Below are positions 12,854 to 24,029 of a stretch of DNA of 64,000 bases, piece by piece. The translations under genes and the position numbers were made by a program. Position 1 is the stretch's first letter. Each line of letters opens with the position of its first letter. The notes below the pieces were generated by a model. The model searched no databases, was not told the DNA's origin, and was given only the letters and a program-made list of their open reading frames with translations. The DNA is from Ulva prolifera (taxonomy: Eukaryota; Chlorophyta; Ulvophyceae; Ulvales; Ulvaceae): contig CM041203.1 of NCBI GenBank assembly GCA_023078555.1, positions 2,247,481 through 2,311,480 of the forward strand, in the 5' to 3' direction.

Positions 12854-14229
12854 ATGCAGCATGGCAAAGTTGTTAGAGGCCAGCTACTCCGGCGATATAA
12901 ACGCTTCCTAGCAGATGTTTCCCTGCATGAGGATCCTTCAAAGTTGGAAGATGGAACACAGACGGACCACACTACTGTTTTCTTTCCCAATACCGGTCCA
13001 TTGCCTGGCCTCCTCGACAGGTGAACTACGAGAGAACATGCCAGTGCTGTCTGCTTGTTGGTACATTGCAGGCGCTGAGTTGACTCGTCATTTGTCTCTG
13101 TAGGTGAATTACACTATTATGTGCATGGCTGTGTTTCTTTATGTGTCTGGTCTGCTCAATGCTGAGTCCAAGTCATACTCAACGTGCGATGACCTCTGTG
13201 CATGGCCTTTTGTTGGTGCAGGCCCAATTCCCCTGTCGTCCTCAGTTTCCACAAAGCGACAAGGCGCAAATATGCGCACACCGTTGAGATGATTCAGCCA
13301 GAAGATGGGGGCTGCTGGGTACGTTCCGTTGTGAAGGAACATTTGCACTTGGCATGTGATTGCAGCCTCTAATGAAAAGTGCAGGTTGGTGTCCACAGCG
13401 CGTTGGCAAACAAAATGGCACAGGCTCTGCTTGAGCGGAAGCAAGTGCCATCACTGCTGCCATACAATACAGTCAGTGCAGAGGTCAAATTGGACAAGCA
13501 CATGTCCGGATCTGGCCATAAGCGCTCTCTCTCTGTGAGACGATCCAAGTCGGGCCCGGCAAGCTCGCGACTTGACTTCCAGTTACAGCGAGACGATGGC
13601 CTCACATTTGTTGAAGTGAAGTCCGTGACCATGGCCCAATGTGCGGGCTGCCCACTCGTCCCCGCCGTGACACCTCCCCCAGCACTCCTGACCACAGTGG
13701 GATTTAATGCAGGCACCTCATCGGGGAAGAAAATGGCATTGTTTCCGGACACTGTACGCTTCTCGATCCCGTACACTGTCAAACCGGGATTACTTCGGCT
13801 CATGTCTCGATCAAGGTGGGACGGGTGAATGACCCTCCAATATTCGCAAATTGTGCTGCCACAGCAGTGAGGTGTGTAGGTCAGTGATCGTGCACAGAGG
13901 CACATGGAGGATCTAATGAAGTTGGTAAAGATGGGCCACAAGGTGCTCTTCCAACCTAACTGTCTGTTTATGCTGTGTGATATGCCTGCGAGACACCGTG
14001 GATACGAAGTTTTACATTCACTGTGCAGGCTGCATGTATGTTTATTGTGCAGCGTTCAGATTGTGATGCATTTGCACCTTGCCATGCCAAGGATCCAGAG
14101 TATGGAAGGCTGGTGCAAGCTGCTGCAGATGAGGGTGTCCAGGTAATTGCTGTTGCATTAGAGTTGAGTCCTGAAGGGGGTGTGACGTACGCGCGCGAGC
14201 TCCCGCTGGATTTGGGATGGTCCGCATGA
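12854..14229 (+). CDS. sfsA: SfsA-family protein (sugar fermentation stimulation protein homologue)
   Basis: The family is bacterial, with homologues in cyanobacteria and plastid-bearing eukaryotes. E. coli SfsA binds DNA and is linked to maltose metabolism, but its biochemical role is unsettled; the C-terminal half resembles a nuclease fold. The first exon (ATG 12854) gives QLLRRYKRFLADVSLHED and FFPNTGPLPGLLD, matching the bacterial start RYKRFLADV and CPNTGAM. The next exons give ALANKMAQALLERKQVPSL, SAEVKLDKH, SSRLDFQLQRDDGLTFVEVK with SVTMA, the charged SRLDF...EVKSVT motif expected of the active region, then LFPDTV. The last exon gives DCDAFAPCHAKDPEYGRLV and QVIAVALELSPEGGVTYARE, ending at 14229. 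All conserved blocks are present and in order. A plastid origin from the cyanobacterial endosymbiont is likely; a transit peptide may lie in an upstream exon I could not define. Confidence 0.85.
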
Positions 14230-14346
14230 GCAATCACATACAGGCTGCAAATCACCGAGAGAACCAAACTGCGAAAAGATGAGGGCGATCAGGGACACAC
14301 TGAAAAATATGTAACAATTGTGATGTGTTTGTCTAAAACCATTGAT

Positions 14347-15215
14347 TCAATCAAACACTTGCTTTTTGGCCTTCTCCGGCATGGCTACTGGCGCATCATA
14401 ATCTATGCCACAAGCCTGAATGGCTTTTTGCCTCTTCACTGCCCTGTTACGTAGCTTTTTCATCCGTGTTTGATGTTGCACTGGCGTCCGTTGCATGTTG
14501 TGGCGCTCAGCCTCGATACTTTGCCATGGCTTTTTCTCCATCTTCCGGTTGGCACCTTTGAATAGCGCTGGATGCTGCTTATCTGTTGGCACAACCTGGC
14601 ACTGTAGCTTCTGTCCAAACATCATGTAACCGTTCATCGCTTCAGCCGCGATTTCTGCGACCTCTGGATGGTGAAATTGTAGGAATGCATAGCCCCTGGA
14701 TGCCGTAGTGCGCTTGCTTCGAGACACTCGAACCTTTGAGACACGCCCGAATTGGCTGAAGTAACCTGCATTATTGCTACCCATGTGAGTGATACAAATT
14801 TCTGTGTGATGTTGTTGCGCAGCTCGGCCGAGGCGTCATGATCAACATTCATTCACCGACAGCAAAACCAGTGCTGCTGCGTGCGCTGGGGTGCCAGATC
14901 CATGCCACACAGTGCGTACGCCCATGCAGTCTCCAAGAGCCTACCTCTAAGTTCCCTTTCGAAAAATCCATGTGGAATGTGCCTGCACGGGCAGCCCTGA
15001 CTCATGAGGCAGTGACAGGAGAGATCAAGGCGAGGAGCTACAGAACACACACAGAATGCGCACCCCACATATATCACACGACTAGTATTCGTGCTGTCCA
15101 TACCACAGATCGCCGCGTCTGTTATGCCTTTGCGAATCTGCACCTGCTGTGCGGGCGAGAGCGCTGTACCGTCACAGCACGCGAGTGCCTCAGAGCAAAA
15201 CGCTCGAGTCCGCAA
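14347..15215 (-). CDS. Nucleolar RRM protein, NIFK/Nop15 family
   Basis: NIFK (yeast Nop15) is a nucleolar RNA-binding protein needed for large-subunit pre-rRNA processing. Three exons join in phase: STNTSRVIYVG (about 15080-15215), then HIPHGFFERELR (about 14950-14986), then GYFSQFGRVSKVRVSR (from 14766). The RRM has RNP-2 (VIYVGHIP) and RNP-1 (RGYAFLQFHHPEVAEIAAEA). After it comes the family signature QVVPTDKQHPALFKGANRK and a basic tail ending KAKKQVFD at 14347. The protein is short, about 200 residues or slightly more, as is usual for plant and yeast members. The true start may be the ATG before DSTNTSR or may lie in a further upstream exon. It is convergent with SfsA, about 115 bases between stops. 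Confidence 0.85.
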
Positions 15216-17904
15216 TATCTATGACGATCCAAAGGCTGACACTTCGGTACAGACACAGATGCTATGGCGCTTACAGCCGCTTTTGAATTGACAAACGCTT
15301 CCTGTAGGCCGCCTACTGTCGTCAATAATTGTCTGTATGGACATAACGACATCAGGGTTGGGTCAACTTACAATGAGCATGCAACACTGGAGCTTCGTGA
15401 AGTGTTTGGCTACAAAGCGCTTGCTGTCGATTCCGCTGCCTGCACACTTGCGCACGCCTAGGGCTTGGTTGATGCTGTCTCGTCACGCATGCATGCGCGG
15501 GGTAGCTTCGTCCCTCGCCCGGCTGCGGCCATCCGCTCACTGGCCACCCGGCCTGAGCGGTGGGCCGCCGCGCTTTGCCGACCCCCCTCAAGTCTATTCT
15601 GCTCGGCTCTTCGGCCTGATCACCCCGCATCTGCTCGACCCGGATCCGGTGGTCGGTGTTGCGGGTGCTTGTTGCACCCATCATTGGGAAGATCAATTGA
15701 TTAATCGATTGATATAGATCTAGATTGCCAGATGCCAAATCTGCATGGCATGAAGCCGACGCACAGTGGCACTGGTGGTGAACTGGGCGTCCTGCGCAGT
15801 GCGGGCATGGGTGACCTGCGTGCCACTTGGGAGTGGCCTGCATCGGCTCCGGAGCGGGCATTGGGGAGGAGATTTGGGTTTTGGGTGCTGGTGGGTTGGG
15901 CCCCCCGACAGTGTTGGTGCCCTGCGGTGGCTAGGCTAGTTTCTGGCCGCCTGGGCTACGCATGCAGTGGTTTTTGCGGGGGTGGTGGTGCGGTTTTGGG
16001 AGAGGACATGCAAGTGTGGGTGGGACTTCGGTGTGTACGGGTGTGGATGTGGGAGAGTTTTGGTGCTGGCATGCTCAGGCGGTGCTGTTGGGCAGCGCTG
16101 CCTAAGCAGTGTGCTGCATGGTGTGACGGCGGTGGCTTGCGTAGGCGGTGTTCCTGTTTCTGTTGTGCGCGCAGCTGCTCTAGAGCCTGCAATGCTACCT
16201 GCCTTTCCGCCTTTGTCCGTACAACGCGGCTGCATATGGGATGCGGTGTGGACGGGCGTGTGGTGGTGTGTTACAAGGACAAAGCGAGCGAGGCAGGTAG
16301 CAGCGCGGGCAACGACCAGGGGGACCGCACACCCACGCAACCAGCAACACGCAGCACATACCAACACACCCATGCAACCGCACACGTCAGCACCCGCCCA
16401 GGCCGCAGCCATCCACACATAGGCCCCCACACCCCACACCCACAATTACACCCGCACGCCCACCCCCACCTGCACCCTGACCTACAGCCCGGCCCAGAGC
16501 CCCGAAAGCACACGCAGCCCATGCTGCAAAGCCAAACACACGGAGACACCTACAGCAATCGCGGGGAGGCCCCAGCCTCCCCCAGCACGACCCACCCCGC
16601 CCCTCCCCCGCACACCACCCCGCTCACCCGTACACACGGACCCCCAATCCCCCAACCCCAACCCGGCCCGCCCGACCCCCCCGGTCGAGCGCCCACGGTG
16701 GGCCGCACGCCAGCGCACGGCAAGGGTGGCTCCAAAGCGCGGCACGCCGAGCGCAAGGCCGGCCATTTGCGGCAAACGGCAAGCCAGTGGGGCCCCGCCA
16801 CAAAGCGGACGAGGCCGCGCATGCGAGCGGCAACAACCGCCCAACAGGCAGCCAGGGCGGGGGCGTGCTGCCGCTCAGGCCGGGTGGCCCGTGAGCCGCA
16901 CGAGGTCATCGGACGGGACCGCCAGTCCCGTCAAAACTGCCTTGCCCGCATGACGTGCCATCAGCGGGGCAGCAGCGTGCATGTGTCGAGCCACCGCGCG
17001 GCACAGCGCTGTGGACAGGTCACGTTCTCCAGGAACAGCTGCTTGCGGTGGTGGTGTGTGGCAGTCTGGGTGTTTGGGTCGGTCGTGGGGGCGCTGTCGA
17101 TTTTGCGTGCGCTGGGTGCGGCTGCGGCGTGGGTGCATTGGACCCGTTTGGCGGTTGTGCTCGTGCAGTGCTTGCTGATTGCGCGGTGCTGCCAGCCTCG
17201 CCGCCTTTATCCTTGAAACACACATGGGCTGCCCTGCGGGACTGCCACGATTCCAGGTTGTTGATGCGCATGCCGAGCGCACGCCGTCCGGTCGGCTGCA
17301 GGAGCACCGCACATGCGTATGTACGTATGTGTGCATGACTACATAGCCAGAGCCAAAGGGACATTGGCAGCTTCAAGTTCCGGGACCACAGTCTGTCCGT
17401 GTGACATATGAGCTCCTCAGTGTGCATAAGCTGTGCTTATATTGAATGCAGCGAAGCAGGTAGCACTGGAATGCTGCACCACAACAAATGCATGTCCACA
17501 CAGGGCGACTACACACCAATATGCCCCCAACTCCGCATAGCAGCCCCAAGGCGAGAAAACATTTTCAAAACCGACCCAGAACACAGCCCTGTCACCACCG
17601 AAACTCCCGAACCACAAGCTGGATCCTCCATACACACTTCCCAACGCACCTGCTCTTGCACCAGCCCACGCACCCCGCCATACGCAATCCGAGTCCGGAA
17701 CTCCACCCATGCGCATGACTAGCTTGTGCTACGTGGGGCGTAGTCATGAATGTGACGATGTTGCACTCCCTGAGTCGAGTTACGGGCTTGCGTCCGCCAC
17801 CGGTCACGCGTCGTCGGCACTGTGTGAAGAATACACCTGCAATAGCTTTCTCTTCGCAGAGCAGCGCCCATGGCCATCAATGGACACTTTCTGGCTGAAG
17901 TCAT
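15216..17904. repeat. Gene-poor block with mirrored G-rich and C-rich elements
   Basis: Base composition flips in a mirrored way: 15860-16190 is G/T-rich, 16300-16700 C/A-rich, 17030-17190 G/T-rich and 17480-17710 C/A-rich. At each flip sits a shared motif. GCTACCTGCCTTTCCGCC at 16192 faces its inverted copy ending GAGGCAGGTAGC near 16300. A related direct copy GCTGCCAGCCTCGCCGCC lies near 17191, and an inverted one, AGCGAAGCAGGTAGC, near 17450. A separate inverted pair brackets the first unit: GGCCACCCGGCCTGAGCGG at about 15544-15562 recurs inverted near 16871-16889. Long frames here, such as 15732-17216 on the plus strand, follow from composition and look non-coding. No transposase is visible, so class is unknown; a foldback or MITE-like element is one possibility. 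Confidence 0.5.
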
Positions 17905-18054
17905 TCACAACTGCGAGCGGTCTGGCTTGTGCATGATAGCTTTCACATACGGCTTATGCATGTAGTATTCCTGTCCACACGGGGTATCCAAAGAGAAGCC
18001 CAAAGCAATGCAATCAGTCAGCACGGAGGCCTGACTGCGGCCAGCTGTGTGAAT

Positions 18055-18088
18055 CCCCCCCCCCCCCCCCGCTCCCCGCCCCCCCCCA
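18055..18088. repeat. Poly-C tract
   Basis: A run of 16 C residues (18055-18070) is followed after GCTCCCCG by further C-rich sequence. It probably lies beyond the 3' end of the unidentified minus-strand gene. Confidence 0.9.
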
Positions 18089-18231
18089 CAATGCTCCTGC
18101 CCCCTCATGGCACCATACGCCGCGACACCATCATGCCACCAGAAGCTGAGCCTGTTTCCAGCGTTGCCTGACATCACCACCTGTTGCCACTGACTGTAGC
18201 GCTGAGTCCGGATCTTCCCCTTCAAAACCGT

Positions 18232-19045
18232 TCATCCACGACAGCCCTCGAGCGGAACAGCCCCAAACTCAAGTGCCCATCGACTCTGGCTGGATTGTTC
18301 CAGCGTGAGCGGCACCTTTGCAGTCATAGCCACATCTGCTGTCCTTCCAAAGTCCCCGCCTGTAGGCTTGTGAGCATGCAGCAAGCAACCATGCTTTCCA
18401 CGGCATCAGCCAAGGCACCACATCGGCAGGCAGACAATGATGTTTCTGCTGTCAGGCAAATGCACAGGGCATACTTTAAGGACCCACGTCATGAGCCTAG
18501 TCTTGCCCACTCGAATGTCTGCAGATGTGCATTGCATGTGGGCCGTTCAAAACCCTGCCCTGCGTCGTCGGATCACCACCCGTTTTGAGAGATTTAGCGC
18601 CGCTGACATAAACGTTTACTTACTGTCCCTGTCTTTGCCCTTGCTGACATGGGATGTGTCACGCAGCCCATGTAGCAATTGAAAGTCAAAGGGGAATTGG
18701 CCGACAAGTGTGCAACGGGGTCCAAGCATGCCTGCCAGGGTTCCTATTGCAAGATTGACAAATTGGGCAGTGGCAGCTCGCCTTGTGGGGGTCGTGATCA
18801 TCACTGCCGCTGTCGAACCTGGGATCATTTGTACACCCGTCGAGGAAGATGGGGGGGGAGGACCGAACATCCGTCGGTACATTTGCACCTGGCATGTGGC
18901 TCGTTGATGCGCAGGCCCGCGCGAAAGCGCTGACTGCACAGGCCCCGGCAACCGCTGAATCGTAATTCACCACATCTGGTAGACAAGTTTGAATGGAAAC
19001 AGCTCGAAGGCCACGTTGCCTTCCTACATAGACCAGTTCAGAAAG
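18232..19045 (-). CDS. Unidentified gene, partial exon set
   Basis: Exon 19045-18889 (acceptor CTCCTGCAG, donor CCAG^GTGCAA) reads LSELVYVGRQRGLRAVSIQ and joins in phase to exon 18818-18624 (acceptor ATCCCAG, donor ACA^GTAAGT), which reads AATAQFVNLAIGTLAGMLGP and LVGQFPFDFQLLHGLRDTSH. A last exon ends at a stop at 18232-18234 and contains HAHKPTGGDFGRTADVAMT and SRWALEFGAVPLEG. Intermediate exons, one possibly holding IRVGKTRLMTW, are unsure. The alternating hydrophobic pattern hints at beta structure, but I do not recognise a family. Minus-strand frames at 19100-19560 may hold the 5' end. Confidence 0.4.
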
Positions 19046-19841
19046 CTGCAGGAGAAAGATGGACCAGTATTCAAAAGCAAAGTCTCGTCAGTTCAATTTA
19101 CGTCAAGTATTCGGGTACAGCTGAGCGGTATCTGCATGTAGCATGCTTGGACAAAGCACCTGGGGGTGAGAGCACGTGAGACCGATCAATTGATGTCGCA
19201 GTGAACACGTTGTGTGACAATTCCACCATCGCTGTCTCCTGGGTTTTGTCGTGATGCAAGCCGCAGTGGGAGGCCAATGAGCTCCCTCGATCCCCTTCCT
19301 GCATGATCTCGGGACCCTCACTGGAGCGAAGATTGCCTTTCTCGAGAATGCATGAGTAACCGGCTACGCGGCCGCAGCCGTGCCAATATGCGTGCGTAAA
19401 CTCCGCGGGAGTCCGCGCGGCGCCGAGCTGTCCGTCCGCGCGGAAAACGGTCATCCGTTGACGGACGCGGTGCTCCAGCAGGCCGAGCCCGGAACGCGCA
19501 AGCGCTGCATGGCCAATCAATGCACTGACCCCCTCATAGGTGCAAAGCAATGCCCGTTGTGTACAGCAAGGCATTGGATGTTAATGGGACCTGTAGCTTA
19601 CATGACGTTTGTCAAGTGTACAGCGTCTGCGTCAGTCGCACGCTGGTCCTCAATGCGAGTTTCTTGCGCTGTTTTGCCTGTCCGGCTTGAAGGCCGGCTG
19701 CTCTGCAACTGACATAAACTATTCGTTGTGTAGCCGCTTTCATCCACCGCAAGTGTATGAACTTAGAGCTGAAACACAAATTCGCAGATCTGAGGACGTC
19801 GACAGCAGGCAGCGAAAACCCGTCATAGTAGTACCATAAAT

Positions 19842-20898
19842 ATGCACGGCGCATATACATATGCAAGCAAGCGGGACTTGCTGGACTGGGTTGCTGGGCT
19901 CCTGGAAATGACAGTGGACTCTCTCGAGGACGTGTGGCCCCACTCCGACCACGCTCTTGCCGTGTAAGTTATGTGCATTCAGTAAGCAAATGCGGCGTTT
20001 CAGCAATGTGTCGGGGACAGCATCTGGCTGGTGTGTTCAGCAAGGCTGCATTGTTATGCGTCAGCCGAGCTCGAATGTGTTGCACATGTGTTTGACCCTG
20101 CTCGGCAATGTCGGCAAGTTCTAAATCGATATTATGGTGCTGTGTTTGCTTGTGATCTGGTATGCTGACGCTGCTGGGCCTCGTTTCCGCGTGCGGCATG
20201 TCTGTTGCCATTCACTGATCCTGCCGCTGGGGAAGGTGAACACAGTCGTGAGGTGAGCATGTGTTTGCAGTTGATCAGCGGCGCATTGTGGATCCAAATC
20301 CTGGACGCGCATTTTCCGGATGCCATTCCAATTCAGAAGGTGTGGCAGTGCCTCGTCCTGCATGTTGACGTATTTCGGTCTCGCCCGCTGCTTTAGCGCC
20401 TTCAGTAAATTTGCAGGTAGATTTCTTCGCGTACACGTACGAGCAGTGCATGGCCAATTACAAGGTCCTGCAGCTGGCTTTTGACAAGCTACAGATCATG
20501 CGGGTGAGTTGCTTACTGATATACCTTGTTGCCAAGTCTCCGGCCCAAAACATGCACACTTCGCCCGTCCCACTCGTAGCCTCAAGGTGGAGACAGTGCA
20601 GGACGTTGACATCCAAAAAATGCTGGAGGGCAATCAAGGTGCATTGCTCGAGTTGCTGCAGTGGTTCTTCAAAACGCTTGGTGATCATGGTCCGCTATCA
20701 GACTACGACCCCAAAGGCCGCAGGGCTGTATCGAAGCATGGTGGATGTGATCGGATCCCCCGATTTGGAGCCAGTGAGGCTGCATTCAAGCGATGGGCTA
20801 TGAAAGGTGTGCAACACTTCGATTATGTTGGGGTCCCTCCGTTCAGTTGCGGCTATGACATTGCTGAAGTCTGCGTCGCTGTGCAGAGGCTTCTATAG
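19842..20898 (+). CDS. EB1: EB1-family microtubule plus-end protein (calponin-homology domain), short C-terminus
   Basis: EB1 proteins track growing microtubule plus ends through an N-terminal calponin-homology domain. Exon 1 (ATG 19842) gives SKRDLLDWVAGLLEMTVDSL, matching SRxELLxWVNxLL of EB1. Exon 2 gives LISGALWIQILDAHFPDAIP, exon 3 QVDFFAYTYEQCMANYKVLQ, and the last ALLELLQWFFKTLGDHGPLS followed by DYDPKGRRA. These cover the whole CH domain in family order, including the QWFxxF and YDPxxRR motifs. After that the frame runs about 60 residues (CDRIPRFGASEAAFKRW...) to a stop at 20898 with no coiled coil and no EB-homology signature (FYFxKLRxIE). Either an unrecognised intron removes this tail and a further exon was missed, or the protein truly lacks the dimerisation and partner-binding domain. 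Confidence 0.85.
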
Positions 20899-21306
20899 AA
20901 CACTATGGTCTAGACGGACACCCGAACGGTGCACGCCATACCGAGAATCGGCAGCACCGGGCGTCCCACCCTACCCCAACCCGGCCAGCCTATCCTCTGC
21001 ACAGGGGGCCTGGGGCCTCCCGAGACCATCATTCGCACCTCCAGGCCGGGCAACTGTTCCGGAAAACAGACGTGTCGTCTGCAGCAGAACATCCTCGCAA
21101 AAGCATCATGTCCGGTCCCAACGGAGCCACCAGAGTGCGTAGCCCTCGCTACTCCCACACCCCGCCATACTTGCATACACATCATCACAGGGGATCACAC
21201 CACCCCAATCCACGTCATCGTTCCATCCTGCCTTGTGTGCTGCATGCATGACCCTTCTGTCCCACAAGCCACATTGCGCTGCACAGCTGTGCAGGGGTCC
21301 CGCGAC

Positions 21307-24029
21307 ATGAGTTCCGCACTGACAGTATGCGACAGCGCCTCCAATGCACTCGCAGAGCGCTCCGACATGCTTGCCAGTGTTGCCAACGACCTGGAGAGTG
21401 GCGTTGTCAACCTGTGCATCGCCCGTGGCTGCATCCGCAGCCTGCAGAACGCTCTGATCACGCTTGTGAAGCACTCATCCCTGCTGCTCAAGGACGTCAT
21501 GCTGCGGCTGGATGTCTGGAATGACGCCTCGGTCGCCTCCATGAGGCGGAAGGTGCGTTCTCGTCCCTGCTCTTCATCCCCATCAACATGCATGTGTGAT
21601 GCGCAGGGGCGCAGGCCCTCTCAGCATGACACCTCGAGAACACCTGTGACGGTGTGTGGCACAGCTCACACAGGGTGTCCGACAGATACATGTCGGCCTA
21701 ACCCCAGTGACAACGGCGAGGCATGCATGCGATGTGTGCAGGTAGATGAGCGATTGCACAAGCTGGGGGCGCAGCAGAGCCGCCTAGGCGGCGTGTTGAC
21801 ACACCTGCGAGATGTTGAGATGCGGCTCGGGCCACCCGACACAAGCGCAGCCATGGACACGCACACGACGATCTCAACGCTGGGCGAGGCGGCCACCCTG
21901 CTCAATGAGGTGCTCCGCAATGTGGACCAGTCACATGCCGAACTGCCCCCGCTGTTCGTCACTGGGCAAGACCCCACTCTGCAGCAGCTGCAGCAGGCAC
22001 AGCTCCCAGACGTGGATCGTAGCACCCAGGTACGCTGTTCTGCAATACCCGTGCGCTTGTGTTGTGCCAGCTGCTGTGGTGGTAATATCTTGCAACGAGC
22101 GCGCATGGCTGTGTGGGCCTTGCACCTGGCAAGGTTCATCTGCAGCCTGTGATGGCTGTGCCGAGACCTGCTTATACGTGCCTGCCTGCTCTGGACAGAG
22201 TAGCAGTCCCACAGATGTCCAGGCTTGGCAGTCAATGGCCGAGCCATGGCCACACAGGGCCGTGGCGCACGCACCTGCCGTCAGGCCGAATGAGGCATGC
22301 GTGCAGGATGAGATTGTCAGGCACGAGCCCGTGTTCCTGAAGACGTCCACGAGCTATGCCTGCAAGATTGGGCACTTCCAATACCGCAAGCTCCGGAATG
22401 GGGACGTGTACAAGGGCCGGTACTCACGGTCCAAGAAGAGTGGCGATGGGAGCTACATGTTCATGAATGGAGACGTGTACGAAGGAGAGTTCAAGGACGA
22501 CCACATGGAAGGCCACGGCGTGTACACGTTCTCTGGCCAGGGCCGCTACGAGGGCGCCTGGTCTGCAGCTCGCTATTGCGGGCACGGTACCGAGACATTC
22601 GCCAAAGGATCAACATATGCTGGTGAGGCCCACGCTGCCTGTGATGTGCCCTGCTGCAGGGTTGGCTACATCACAGTGTCCCGATCCGCCTGATTAGCTT
22701 GTCTGCGCTGGTGGATCACGAGACACTCTACTGTTGCCTGTTGTTTCAGAGCAGCTGAGCAGCTGCAGTCCTGCCTGTTCTGGAGTCAGCAGTCCTCCGC
22801 ACCTCTGAATAAACAGCGCCATGGTCTCGTGTCTGTTGATTAACATAGCTGCTTTGAAGCACACAGCTGTAGCGGTGGCGTATGAATACCCACTTTGGCA
22901 TGCTGCCCTGGCGGTCATGGGCACATGCAGCAGTGAGCCCGGGGGGCCATGCTGCCTGCCAGACAGGGCTGCTGTGTGCAGGTGAGTATTCGGCAGGGAA
23001 CCGCTGTGGCTACGGGGTGTGCCGCTACTACAACGGTGACTTCTACGAAGGCACGTGGGCTGACGGCGTGCGCAACGGCATCGGCATGCAGCAGTGTACC
23101 GACGGGTCCAACTATGTGGGGCAGTACAAGGAGGCCAAGCGCGAGGGCTACGGCGTGTACACGTTCCACAACGGAGACTGCTACCTAGGCACCTATAAGC
23201 AGGATCTGCCCACTGGCCTGGGGGTGTACCTCTTCGAAAAGGGCCAGAAGTACATGGGGGAGTGGGAGAACGGAAAGAAACATGGCTTGTGCGCCCTCGG
23301 CTGCTGGCTTGTCTCTTCTGCTGGCCACTGCAAGCGTAGACTTGCTGTGTGGTGACTAACGCCTGGGTCATTTCCATGACTGTTGTCAGTCATCCCTGAA
23401 CAGCCGCTGTGTTGACTGTAGACGATGTTTACTCCTGTCCAGCTCGCCTGGGCCATGGATGCAAGTATAGCCTTGACTGTGTTGAGGAGTGTGTCATGGC
23501 AGTGCCTGTTGCACGGTGATTGATGCAAGCTGATGGTTCTGCAGATGCGAGTACATCGTGGAGTCCGGGGAGCGGTATGTGGGCGAGTGGGAGGCTGGAA
23601 AGCCAAAGTGGGTGCAGTCCTTAGGCCTGGATGACGATGCCATGCCAGACTTGGTGCCAGACATGCAGCTGAAAGTGGAGGAAGCACTCAAGGTACAGCC
23701 TGACTGTCATATGCTGCTTGCTTGCTGGCCTGCAGGCGCAAAAGCTGTTTCGCTGCTGCTCCTGTGTGGCAGAGGTGGTCCTTCTGGTGCAGATTGCAGA
23801 GAAGGCCCGTGGAGCCGCGGAGCAGAGCCAGCAGACAGCTGCAGAGCACTGGGACGCCAAGGGCAAGGCCCAGCAGATGCTGCTGCGTGCGGTCGACCTG
23901 GCAGACGATGCGGCAATCAAGGCGCAACAGGCACGGACACGCTCAATGCTGCTGGCACACAAGCTGGAGCTTGTCATTCACACTTACACAGGCGATGCGG
24001 GGTGGCCACAGCCACCCGAGGATGGCTAG
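21307..24029 (+). CDS. MORN-repeat protein
   Basis: Six exons: 21307-21552, 21742-22029, about 22307-22622, 22982-23288, 23545-23692 and 23793-24029. Frames join in phase, with GGCTT^GTGCGC to TGCAG^ATGCGAG a clear case of a GTGCGC donor. The N-terminal third is helical with no known domain. Residues from about 190 carry some seven to eight MORN repeats (consensus YEGxWxxGxxxGxGxxxxxxG), for example GDVYEGEFKDDHMEGHGVYT, GDFYEGTWADGVRNGIGMQ, GDCYLGTYKQDLPTGLGVYL and QKYMGEWENGKKHGL. The C-terminal 130 residues are an Ala/Gln-rich helix. MORN proteins bind phospholipids or act as scaffolds; several are cilium or basal-body parts, such as radial spoke head proteins, which suits this neighbourhood. 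The exact role is unknown. Confidence 0.85.

Noticed and set aside
12739-12990. Minus-strand frame considered as a missing dynamin GTPase exon
   Set aside because: No P-loop or G-motif, and it is antisense of the first SfsA exon.
13369-13941. 190-codon minus-strand frame
   Set aside because: Antisense of well-supported SfsA exons.
15732-17216. 494-codon plus-strand frame (His/Pro/Thr-rich)
   Set aside because: It spans the mirrored G/C-rich block. Its amino acids change abruptly with base composition, several other frames are open at the same place, and no domain is seen.
20929-22152. 407-codon plus-strand frame
   Set aside because: Only its parts 21307-21552 and 21742-22029 are exons of the MORN gene; the first 120 codons and the stretch between are spacer and intron that happen to stay open.
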